Origin: Acidobacteriota bacterium | Lineage (GTDB): Bacteria > Acidobacteriota > Terriglobia > Bryobacterales > Bryobacteraceae | Reading direction: 5' to 3' | Assembly (NCBI GenBank): GCA_016870995.1 | Contig: VFZU01000036.1 | Location: 1 to 47,392 of the forward strand | Length of the DNA stretch: 47,392 nt | Part shown: piece after piece, positions 6,389 to 14,106 of the stretch | Layout of the letters: each line of letters begins with the position of its first letter | How positions within the stretch are numbered: the first letter of the stretch is position 1 | Position numbers and translations under genes: made by a program | The notes under the pieces: model-generated | What the model was told of the DNA's origin: nothing | The model's database searches: none | Seen by the model: the letters and a program-made list of their open reading frames with translations, nothing else

Positions 6389-8620
6389 GTGCGACGCGTT
6401 TTCAAATATACCAATGCCCTCGGCGCGATCCTGCTTGTCGCGTGCGGCGGGTTGTTTTATCAGTTCATTTCTCAGGCCTTTCCGCAGACGGCCGGAGAAT
6501 TGCCGTTAGGCGTTTCACAAGCGGCAACGATTACGCGCGATGCGCGCGGGATCGCGCATATCAGCGCTACTTCGATTGAGGATGCGCTTTATTTACAGGG
6601 CTTTGTGCATGCGCAGGACCGGTTCTGGCAGATGGAAGCCACGCGGCGCATCGCAGCGGGCGAGATGGCTGAGCTGGTGGGGCAGACCGCTGTAGAAAAC
6701 GACATAGTAGCGCGCACGCTGCGGCTGCGACGGATTGCGAATGCGATGGTGGAGACGCTTGACGCTGAAGATCGCGTTTGGTTCGCGGCCTATGCGCGGG
6801 GCGTAAACGACTGGTTGTCGACGCACCTTGACAAGTTGCCTCTGGAGATTCGCGCACTGAACTACACGCCGCGGCAGTGGACACTCTCGGACTCGATGCT
6901 GCTGATCCTGCATATGTATCGCCAGCTCTCGACGAGTTGGACGACAGAAGCGGATCAGAACCTTTTGTTGTCGCAGGCGACAGACAAGAGCAAGATCAAG
7001 TCGTTATTTCCCACGAGGGCAGGGACGGAGATTATGCCTGGGTCCAATGCCTGGGCCATTGCGGGAACGCGGACGGTGACGGGTAAGCCGATCCTGGCGG
7101 GGGACCCGCACCTGCAACATTCCTGGCCGAGCACGTTTTACATCAATCACCTGAAGGCGCAAAATCTGGATGTGATTGGGGGCTCTATTCCAGGCGGGCC
7201 GGGCGTGATTATTGGGCACAATCAGAAAATTGCGTGGTCGATGACAACGCTTCACTTCGATGTGCAGGACCTGTACTTCAATGAGACGCGACTGATAGGG
7301 GTGGAGCGGGAAGTGGTTAAGGTGAAGGGTCGACCTGACCTTGTTATGAATCAGACCATTACTCCCAATGGGCCAATTATCGAGCGGAATGGGGCGCGGT
7401 TCGCTTTGAGATGGACCGCGTTTGAGGCGAAGTATCCATTTGCCTTTCGCAACCTGAATCTGGCGCAGAACTGGGATCAATTCCGCGCGGCGTTGTCGCG
7501 CTTTCCGGGCCCTTGTCATAACTTCCTCTATGCCGACACGGATGGCAATATCGGATATCAGGCCGCAGGCCACATGCCGCTTCGGCAAAACCCGAACGCC
7601 GATCTGCCGCTCGATGCGCAGAATCCGGCGAATCAGTGGAATGGGTTTATTCCCTTCGATGAGATGCCGCGGGCGTTCAATCCTCCGGGTGGGTTGCTGG
7701 TGAACTCAAACCAGAATCCGTTCCCGACGGATTATAAGTACCCGGTGACCGGGATCTTTACTCCGCCTTACCGGCAGCGACAAATCACGAACCGGTTGGC
7801 GGCGAAACCGAAATGGCAGGCGAATGAGATGACGTCCATTCAAATGGATGTGTATTCCGAGTTTCATCACTTTCTGGCGGGACAACTGGTGAAGGCTGCG
7901 CGCACGCGGAAGTCTTCGCGGGAAGATTTCACGGCGGCGATTGAGGTTTTGGATGGATGGAATGGTCAGATGGAAGCCGGGCTGGCCGCGCCGATGATCG
8001 CCGAGCTTGCTTATCAAGAGCTAAAGAAGGCGGTGATGCGCAGGGTGACTACTCTGCCGACGGGGTTCGACTCTCATTTTGCACCGTCTGTAATTGCTGG
8101 GTTGTTGAAGAACCGGCCGAAGGATTGGTTTCAGGATTACGATCAGGTGATGGTGCAGGCATTGCTCGACGCCATTGAGAATGGGGTTCGCAGCCAGGGG
8201 AAGAATCCGAAGTTTTGGGATTACGGTCGATTTCACCGCTTGATGGTTTCGAACCTGGTGTTGGGAGAGGCGATTACGGTGGGGAAGTTTATTGCAAAGC
8301 CCTGGATGCCGTTTGCGCAAGCGATGCGGACGCTTCGGTTACCGATGATTGACCAGTATGTGCAGGCAGGGCCGGTGCCGCTGAGTGGTGCTACTCAAAC
8401 CGTGAAGCAATCGAACCCGAGAGTTGGGCCCGCGTTTCGATTTGTGGCTGATACGGCCGACTGGGATAACTCTCTATTCACAATCACTCTTGGGCAATCG
8501 GGACACGTTTTCTCTAGCCACTCGAAGGACTATTGGGACAGTTGGTACAACGGCACCGCTGACCCATTGCCGTACAACAAAATTGAGGCGAAGGAAGTAC
8601 TGCGCCTTCGCCCCCGCTAG
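6389..8620 (+). CDS. Penicillin acylase family (Ntn) hydrolase, exported
   Basis: A 743-residue precursor of the penicillin G/acyl-homoserine-lactone acylase family. Residues 7-27 form a signal anchor. The alpha-chain part carries the ITRDARGIAHI and YLQGFVHAQDRFWQME motifs. Self-cleavage is expected just before Ser219 in MPGSNAWAIAG, which becomes the N-terminal nucleophile of the beta chain; the GDPHLQ and GGSIPGGPGVIIGHNQKIAW segments and the VNSNQNP asparagine region follow. The natural substrate cannot be inferred. Start GTG 6389 is required to include the signal segment. It is 14 bp from the divergent CNNM/CorC gene, and its stop directly abuts the stop of the convergent glutathione peroxidase gene. 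Confidence 0.9.
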   Translation: MRRVFKYTNALGAILLVACGGLFYQFISQAFPQTAGELPLGVSQAATITRDARGIAHISATSIEDALYLQGFVHAQDRFWQMEATRRIAAGEMAELVGQTAVENDIVARTLRLRRIANAMVETLDAEDRVWFAAYARGVNDWLSTHLDKLPLEIRALNYTPRQWTLSDSMLLILHMYRQLSTSWTTEADQNLLLSQATDKSKIKSLFPTRAGTEIMPGSNAWAIAGTRTVTGKPILAGDPHLQHSWPSTFYINHLKAQNLDVIGGSIPGGPGVIIGHNQKIAWSMTTLHFDVQDLYFNETRLIGVEREVVKVKGRPDLVMNQTITPNGPIIERNGARFALRWTAFEAKYPFAFRNLNLAQNWDQFRAALSRFPGPCHNFLYADTDGNIGYQAAGHMPLRQNPNADLPLDAQNPANQWNGFIPFDEMPRAFNPPGGLLVNSNQNPFPTDYKYPVTGIFTPPYRQRQITNRLAAKPKWQANEMTSIQMDVYSEFHHFLAGQLVKAARTRKSSREDFTAAIEVLDGWNGQMEAGLAAPMIAELAYQELKKAVMRRVTTLPTGFDSHFAPSVIAGLLKNRPKDWFQDYDQVMVQALLDAIENGVRSQGKNPKFWDYGRFHRLMVSNLVLGEAITVGKFIAKPWMPFAQAMRTLRLPMIDQYVQAGPVPLSGATQTVKQSNPRVGPAFRFVADTADWDNSLFTITLGQSGHVFSSHSKDYWDSWYNGTADPLPYNKIEAKEVLRLRPR

Positions 8621-9142
8621 TTATTTGAGGGCTTTTTCGATGGCACTGGTGAGCTCAGCGGCCATCGGGTCGACGCCCGGCTCGAAGCGCTGCATTATTT
8701 TGCCATCTTTACCCACGAGGAACTTGGTGAAATTCCACTTCACGTCGCCGCTGGTTTTGGTGAGGTAGCCGTAGAGAGGGGTCATCGAGCCGCCCTTGAC
8801 GTCGACCTTGGACATCATGGGGAAGCTGACGTCGTAGTTGCGCTTGCAGAAGGTGGCGATCTCTTCGTTGGTGCCTGGTTCCTGGGAGCCGAAGTTGTTG
8901 GCGGGGATGCCGACAATCACGAAACCCTGATCTTTGTACTTGCGATAGAGCGATTCGAGGCCCTTGTATTGGGGCGTGTAACCGCACTGGCTGGCGACGT
9001 TTACGAACAGGACCGGCTTGCCGGCGAACTGCTTGAGGTCGACTTGCTTGCCGTCGATGGCCTTCATGGAAAACTCGTGTGCGGATTCTGCAGCGCTCAT
9101 GGCAAGTGTTGCTCCTAGAAAAAGAGATACTAAAATCTTCAT
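8621..9142 (-). CDS. Exported glutathione/thioredoxin-dependent peroxidase
   Basis: A 173-residue glutathione peroxidase family protein with an N-terminal signal peptide (LVSLFLGATLAMSAAES). The peroxidatic residue is Cys53 in NVASQCGYTPQY rather than selenocysteine. The catalytic partners Gln88 (GSQEPG), Trp136 and Asn137 (KWNF) are all present. Non-seleno bacterial relatives usually use thioredoxin as reductant and reduce hydrogen or lipid peroxides; export suggests a periplasmic role here. The gene is convergent with the penicillin-acylase gene with no base between the two stops, and divergent (42 bp) from the UMF1 transporter gene. Confidence 0.93.
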   Translation of the reverse strand: MKILVSLFLGATLAMSAAESAHEFSMKAIDGKQVDLKQFAGKPVLFVNVASQCGYTPQYKGLESLYRKYKDQGFVIVGIPANNFGSQEPGTNEEIATFCKRNYDVSFPMMSKVDVKGGSMTPLYGYLTKTSGDVKWNFTKFLVGKDGKIMQRFEPGVDPMAAELTSAIEKALK

Positions 9143-9184
9143 GGCACTTAGATGCTCGACGGCGGCTGAACGTTAGGAAATATT

Positions 9185-10495
9185 GTGAACCCTCCAAATC
9201 TGAAACGAGAGCAGTGGGCCTGGTATTCGTACGATTGGGGGAACTCGGCGTTTTCGACGACGGTGGTGACCCTGTTTCTGGGGCCCTATCTGACGTCTCT
9301 CGCGAAAACGGCAGCGGGGGCGGATGGATATATACACCCGCTGGGGATCGCGATTGAGCCGCGGGCTCTTTGGAGTTACCTGATTGCGTTGTCGGTGATC
9401 TTGCAGGTGCTGTTTCTGCCGTTAGTTGGAGCGGTCGCCGATTATGGACGGCGCAAGCGGGAGATGTTGGGTGGGCTGGTTTTCGTGGGAGTATTTGCGA
9501 CCGCTTCGATGTTCTTCATGCATGGAGAGCACTATCTTTGGGGAGCGGGGCTTTTCCTGATCGCGAACCTGATGTTTGGGGCGTCGATTGTGATTTATAA
9601 CGCCTTTTTGCCTGAGATTGCTCCGCCGGAGCAGCGTGATAGCGTTTCCTCGATCGGATGGGGTATGGGATATCTGGGCGGGGGGACTTTGCTTGCGCTC
9701 AATCTTTATCTTTATTCGAATGCCGATGCGTTCGGATTGTCAGAAGGAATGGCGGTGCGGATCAGCCTCTGTTCAGCGGGGATCTGGTGGGGGTTGTTCA
9801 CGATCCCTGCCTATCTCGGGCTGCACAACCATGCAGGTGGGCGTGAGCTGCCTGCTGGTGAAACGTATCTTACGATTGGCCTGAAGCAGGTTTTGGCTTT
9901 GTTTCGCGATCTACGTCACTACCCACAGGCATTGCTGTTCCTTGTGGCGTTTCTGCTGTACAACGACGCGATCCAGACGGTGATTTCGCTGTCGAGCCAG
10001 TTTGGGTCAGACCAGCTTGGCATGTCGATGGGGAGCTTGACGAAAGCGATTCTGATGGTGCAGTTTGTGGCGTTCTTCGGGGCGACGGGGTTTAACTTTC
10101 TGGCCAAGTGGATTGGAGCGAAGAACAGCGTGGTGGTGGCGCTGCTGATTTGGACGGCGGTGCTGGTTTATATCTATGTGTCGGTGAAAACCGAGAGTGA
10201 GTTTTTCATTTTGGCGTTTTTGATTGCGATCGTGATGGGTGGCAGCCAGGCGTTGAGCCGGTCTCTGTTCTCGCAGTTGATTCCGAAGGGGCGAGAGGCG
10301 GAGTACTTCTCGTTGTATGAGATTTCCGATAAGGGGACGAGCTGGATCAGCCCGTTGTTCTTTGGGTTGGCGCTGCAGATTACGGGCAACTACCGGTTGG
10401 CGATTCTTTCGCTCGTATTGTTCTTCTTGGCTGGGTTGCTGGTGTTGGTGCGGGTGGATATCGCGAAGGGGATCAAAGAAGCTGGTAATGCCTAA
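9185..10495 (+). CDS. UMF1-type (Atg22-like) MFS transporter
   Basis: A 436-residue membrane protein with about 12 hydrophobic segments. The N-terminus (YSYDWGNSAFSTTVVTLFLG) and the loop GAVADYGRRKREML are hallmarks of the UMF1/Atg22-like branch of the major facilitator superfamily, as are YNAFLPEIAPPEQRDSVSS and GGSQALSRSLFSQLIPKGRE. In yeast, Atg22 exports amino acids from the vacuole; bacterial substrates are unknown. The GTG start at 9185 has an AGGA ribosome-binding sequence about 8 bases upstream. The gene overlaps the following glycosyltransferase by 8 bp, implying translational coupling. Confidence 0.9.
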   Translation: MNPPNLKREQWAWYSYDWGNSAFSTTVVTLFLGPYLTSLAKTAAGADGYIHPLGIAIEPRALWSYLIALSVILQVLFLPLVGAVADYGRRKREMLGGLVFVGVFATASMFFMHGEHYLWGAGLFLIANLMFGASIVIYNAFLPEIAPPEQRDSVSSIGWGMGYLGGGTLLALNLYLYSNADAFGLSEGMAVRISLCSAGIWWGLFTIPAYLGLHNHAGGRELPAGETYLTIGLKQVLALFRDLRHYPQALLFLVAFLLYNDAIQTVISLSSQFGSDQLGMSMGSLTKAILMVQFVAFFGATGFNFLAKWIGAKNSVVVALLIWTAVLVYIYVSVKTESEFFILAFLIAIVMGGSQALSRSLFSQLIPKGREAEYFSLYEISDKGTSWISPLFFGLALQITGNYRLAILSLVLFFLAGLLVLVRVDIAKGIKEAGNA

Positions 10496-11486
10496 GCCGA
10501 TCCGAGTTGCTCTGGATGGGACGCCCATGGCGGGGCCGCTCGGAGGAATTCGACGGTTTACAGACCAACTCGTGTTGGCTTTGCGCGAGCAGTTTCCTGA
10601 AGACCAATACGTGCTGGTGAGCGATCAGTTCTTGCCGCATCCCGTGGGGCTTGAGAAGCGTTGGTGGTTGTATGGGTTGAATCGTGCGCTTGCCAAGCAG
10701 GGAGCTCAGTTGTTTCATGGGACTGATTTTGCGGTGCCGTATCTGAGCCGCCGGCCGAGCGTAATGACGGTGCATGACTTGTCGCCTTGGCGGGAGCCGA
10801 CGCGGGAGAATGCGCGGGTGCGGTCAAGGACTTCGATGTTGCTTGCGTTGCGGGTGCCGGGGATGATCCATACGCCGACGGAGGCGATTCGTGAAGAAGT
10901 GATCGATCGCTTCAAGTGGCCGAAGGATCGGATCGTGGCGATTCCGCTGGCGGCTGCGACGCACTTTGCGCCGAGTGAGAGTGAGACAGAGCCGTATTTT
11001 CTTTATCTGGGAACGATGGAGAAGCGAAAGAATCTGGGCGTGTTGCGGGAGGCGATCGATCTGTTGTGGAAGCAGGGTTGCCGGGTGCCGTTGTGGCTGG
11101 CGGGGCAGGTTCGAGAGGGTTATGAAATGCCGAGCCACGAGGGGATTCGGTATCTGGGCCGTCAGGAAGAAGGCGCGCTGCCGAAGTTGCTGAGCAATGC
11201 CTGTGCGGTGCTGTCTCCTTCGACGTACGAAGGATTCGGGTTGCCGATTCTGGAGGCCATGCAGTGTGGCGCGACAGTGGTTGTGTCGAACATTGCGGCG
11301 CATCGTGAGGTGGCGGGAAGGGCGGCGTTGTTTGCAAGCCCGTATGACGCGGCGCAGTGGGCGCAACAGATGCTGGCTGCGATAGAGGCAAGGCGGCGGG
11401 AGCTTTCTTTGCGGCAGGTGGCGAAGTATTCGTGGAAGGAGACAGCGATGTGTATGCGTGAGGTTTACCAGGAGATGATTGGCTGA
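10488..11486 (+). CDS. GT4-family glycosyltransferase
   Basis: A 332-residue retaining glycosyltransferase of family GT4. It has the N-terminal GGIRRFTDQL acceptor-domain helix, a TVHDLSPW segment, the YFLYLGTMEKRKNL start of the donor domain and the EGFGLPILEAMQCG (E-x7-E) motif that binds the nucleotide sugar. The start ATG 10488 was chosen inside a longer open frame because the upstream residues are the out-of-frame shadow of the transporter gene. It overlaps the transporter by 8 bp and is followed by one base and then the sulfatase ATG. A role in a cell-surface polysaccharide or glycolipid is likely but the sugar is unknown. Confidence 0.9.
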   Translation: MPKPIRVALDGTPMAGPLGGIRRFTDQLVLALREQFPEDQYVLVSDQFLPHPVGLEKRWWLYGLNRALAKQGAQLFHGTDFAVPYLSRRPSVMTVHDLSPWREPTRENARVRSRTSMLLALRVPGMIHTPTEAIREEVIDRFKWPKDRIVAIPLAAATHFAPSESETEPYFLYLGTMEKRKNLGVLREAIDLLWKQGCRVPLWLAGQVREGYEMPSHEGIRYLGRQEEGALPKLLSNACAVLSPSTYEGFGLPILEAMQCGATVVVSNIAAHREVAGRAALFASPYDAAQWAQQMLAAIEARRRELSLRQVAKYSWKETAMCMREVYQEMIG

Positions 11487-11487
11487 T

Positions 11488-13005
11488 ATGAAGACACGAC
11501 GTCAGTTTCTCGCTACGTTGCCGGCGATTGCGGCGCAAGCTACTTCGCGGCCTAATATCTTGTTTGCGATCGCAGATGACCGTTCGTGGCCGGGAGCGAT
11601 TGTGACGCGCAATAACATGTTGCGGCTGCCGGCGGTTGAGAGGGTGGAGCGCGAGGGTGTGAGTTTTAACAACTCTTATTGCGCGTCGCCGAGTTGCACA
11701 CCTTCGCGGAGTGCGATTCTGACGGGGCGGCAGATCTGGCAGGTGGAAGAGGGGGGCGCGCTGTATGGGACGCTGCGGCCGAAGTATCCCGTGTTCACGC
11801 AGCTGCTCGAGGATGCCGGGTATCACGTGGGGAACACTGCGAAAACCTGGGGGCCGGGAGATTGGACCGCAGCAGGACAGAAGCGGCCAATCTGCGGTGT
11901 GAACTATAACTCGCGCACGTTGAAGCCACCGGCAGGGGGCCTCGATGAGCGAGATTATGCCGGGAACTTTGAGGACTTCTTAGCGGCGCGGAAGCAGGGG
12001 CAGCCGTTCTTCTTCTGGTATGGCGGGACGGAGCCGCATCGGGTTTATGAGAGGGGCTATGGTCAGAAGCTGGGTAAGCGGCTGGAGGATGTGGATGTGC
12101 CGCCGTTCTGGCCGGATACGCCAACGGTGCGAGGGGACTTACTCGATTATTGCGCCGAGGTGGAGTGGTTCGATTCACAGCTGGGGAAGATGCTGCAGAA
12201 GCTCGAGCAGATTGGCGAGCTCGACAATACGTTGGTTGTGGTGACCAGCGATAACGGGATGCCGTTTCCGCGTGCGAAGGTGAACCTGTACGACTGGGGT
12301 GTGCGGATGCCGCTATCGGTGCGATGGGGCAAGCGGATTGCCGGCAATCAGACGCGGAATAGTTTTGTGCATCACATGGATTTTGCGCCGACGTTTTTGG
12401 AGGTGGCAGGGGTTGCGCCGCCCTCTTCGATGACGGGGCGGAGCCTGGTGGATGTGTTTGCGCGAGAGGATGCCGGACGAGATTGTGTGTTCACGGGATT
12501 TGAGCGGCATGTGATGGCGCGGCCCAATGGGCAAACGTATCCGGTGCGGGCGATTCGCACGAACGACTTCTTGTATCTGCGGAACTTCGAGCCTGGCCGC
12601 TGGCCGACTGGCGGTGAGTTTGTGTCTTCGAATCGAACTCCGCATGGGGATGTGGATGCATGCCCGACGGCGAGCTTCATCGTGGAGAATCGTCAGCAGT
12701 TTCCCAAGCAGTATGGGCTGTGTTACGGCAAGCGGCCGGGGGAAGAGCTTTACGATCTCAAAAAGGATCCGTATCAGTTGAGTAACGTTGCTGGAGGTGC
12801 GGGGTACAAGGCGGCGAAGCAGCAATTGCGAGGAAGGCTTGAGGGGTATTTGCGCAAGACAGGTGACCCGCGTATTGAGGGTCGGGATCCGTGGCAGGGG
12901 TATGTGTATCACCAGAAGACAGGATTTGGAGCAAGCTTCAACAAGAGCCTGCCGGCGGATGTGCGAGCGAAGGCTCGGGAGCTGGAGCGGTCCAAGCCGG
13001 AGTAG
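11488..13005 (+). CDS. Exported formylglycine-type sulfatase
   Basis: A 505-residue type I sulfatase. The N-terminus MKTRRQFLATLPAIAAQA looks like a signal peptide of the twin-arginine style. The alkaline-phosphatase-like fold starts with RPNILFAIADDRSW (metal ligands Asp30 and Asp31). The activation motif is C70-T-P-S-R within ASPSCTPSRSAILTGR, where Cys70 would be converted to formylglycine by a separate enzyme not present in the window. TSDNGMPFP supplies the later metal ligands. The C-terminus has the GEELYDLKKDPYQLSNV tail of the family. It starts two bases after the glycosyltransferase stop. Substrate is probably a sulfated sugar; this is inference from family and neighbours. Confidence 0.93.
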   Translation: MKTRRQFLATLPAIAAQATSRPNILFAIADDRSWPGAIVTRNNMLRLPAVERVEREGVSFNNSYCASPSCTPSRSAILTGRQIWQVEEGGALYGTLRPKYPVFTQLLEDAGYHVGNTAKTWGPGDWTAAGQKRPICGVNYNSRTLKPPAGGLDERDYAGNFEDFLAARKQGQPFFFWYGGTEPHRVYERGYGQKLGKRLEDVDVPPFWPDTPTVRGDLLDYCAEVEWFDSQLGKMLQKLEQIGELDNTLVVVTSDNGMPFPRAKVNLYDWGVRMPLSVRWGKRIAGNQTRNSFVHHMDFAPTFLEVAGVAPPSSMTGRSLVDVFAREDAGRDCVFTGFERHVMARPNGQTYPVRAIRTNDFLYLRNFEPGRWPTGGEFVSSNRTPHGDVDACPTASFIVENRQQFPKQYGLCYGKRPGEELYDLKKDPYQLSNVAGGAGYKAAKQQLRGRLEGYLRKTGDPRIEGRDPWQGYVYHQKTGFGASFNKSLPADVRAKARELERSKPE

Positions 13006-13016
13006 GAAATCGGTTA

Positions 13017-13022
13017 TACAAT
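13017..13022 (+). promoter_or_regulatory. Candidate -10 box before the TIM-barrel gene
   Basis: TACAAT, 13 bases before ATG 13036, in the 30-bp gap after the sulfatase. No convincing -35 element is seen, so an internal promoter here is only a possibility. Confidence 0.2.
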
Positions 13023-13035
13023 CGGGCAAACGCTT

Positions 13036-14073
13036 ATGACCCGTCGATCTACGCTAACCGGCCTTGCCGCCGCCGCGCTCGCACCTGCGGCGCAATCGAA
13101 AGTGCTGAAGAACATGGGGACTGCCAGCCCTGGGCTGACGGCCCGGATCAAGGCGATGGGCAAGGATTGGGACATCATTGAATACTCGCGCGAGAAGGGG
13201 CTGGGGGCACCGCATATTTCGTTGCGACCGGATACGGACGCGGCGGGCTTTGCGAAGATTCGCAATCAGTTGAACAAGTATGACATGCGGGCGACGATGC
13301 TGGTGCGGACGCCACGGACGGATGATGAGTTGGTGAAGTACGATGCGACGCTGAAGCAGCTTTCGCAGATGGATGGGCGCATTGCTTGTGTGCACGATCC
13401 GTTCTCGGGGCGACGGTATGAGCAGTTTAAGAACGCGGCGGAGTTTCATGAGTTTGACAACGTGTGCAAGCTCGCGGTGAGGCGGGCAGAGCCGGTGTTG
13501 CGGAAGTACAAGCTGCCGTTGGCGATCGAGAATCATAAGGGTTGGCGGTCGGATGAGTTGGTAGCCTGGGTTCGTTCGGCGCAGAGCGAATACGTTGGGG
13601 TTTGTCTCGATCTGGTGAACAGTGTGTCGCTGATTGAGACGCCGCAGCAGACGATCGATACGCTGGCGCCCTATACGATTTATGTGAGCTTCAAGGATAT
13701 CGGGGTTGACTTTTACAAGGATGGGATTCTGTTGTCGGAGGTGCCGTTTGGGGAAGGGCATCTGGATCTGGCGGCGATTGTGGCGAAGATGCAGAAGAAA
13801 GATCGCAACATGATTTTCCAATTGGAGATGCTGACGCGCGATCCGTTGAAGGTGCCGATTTTCACTGAGCAGTACTGGAAGGTTTACGACGAGAAGAGCC
13901 CGGTGCCACCGCGGGATCTGGCCATGCTGATTGATTATGTTCGCAACCATCCACCGAAGAAACCGCTACCGAAGACGTCGGGTTTGACGCCGGAACAACA
14001 TTTGGCGCTCGAAGACAAATTGAACCAGCAATGTATCGATTACGCGAGGGCGAACCTTCCGTCCCTTGCATAG
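13036..14073 (+). CDS. Sugar phosphate isomerase/epimerase-like TIM-barrel protein, exported
   Basis: A 345-residue protein of the xylose isomerase-like/AP endonuclease 2 superfamily. It begins with a signal-like MTRRSTLTGLAAAALAPAAQS. Metal-binding positions typical of the barrel can be seen: a Glu in LAIENHKGW, Asp in VGVCLDLVNS, His in FGEGHLDL and Glu in IFQLEML. Family members isomerise or epimerise free or phosphorylated sugars; exported acidobacterial and planctomycete versions are often found with sulfatases and sugar oxidoreductases. It lies 30 bp after the sulfatase and 33 bp before the ADOP permease, so a role in sugar processing together with the sulfatase is plausible. Confidence 0.85.
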   Translation: MTRRSTLTGLAAAALAPAAQSKVLKNMGTASPGLTARIKAMGKDWDIIEYSREKGLGAPHISLRPDTDAAGFAKIRNQLNKYDMRATMLVRTPRTDDELVKYDATLKQLSQMDGRIACVHDPFSGRRYEQFKNAAEFHEFDNVCKLAVRRAEPVLRKYKLPLAIENHKGWRSDELVAWVRSAQSEYVGVCLDLVNSVSLIETPQQTIDTLAPYTIYVSFKDIGVDFYKDGILLSEVPFGEGHLDLAAIVAKMQKKDRNMIFQLEMLTRDPLKVPIFTEQYWKVYDEKSPVPPRDLAMLIDYVRNHPPKKPLPKTSGLTPEQHLALEDKLNQQCIDYARANLPSLA

Positions 14074-14106
14074 CCGTTTCGTCCCAGACCCAATAAGATC
14101 AGGGTT

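Noticed and set aside
10912-11826. 304-codon minus-strand frame across the glycosyltransferase/sulfatase junction
   Set aside because: Spans two well-supported genes on the other strand and has shadow-type composition.
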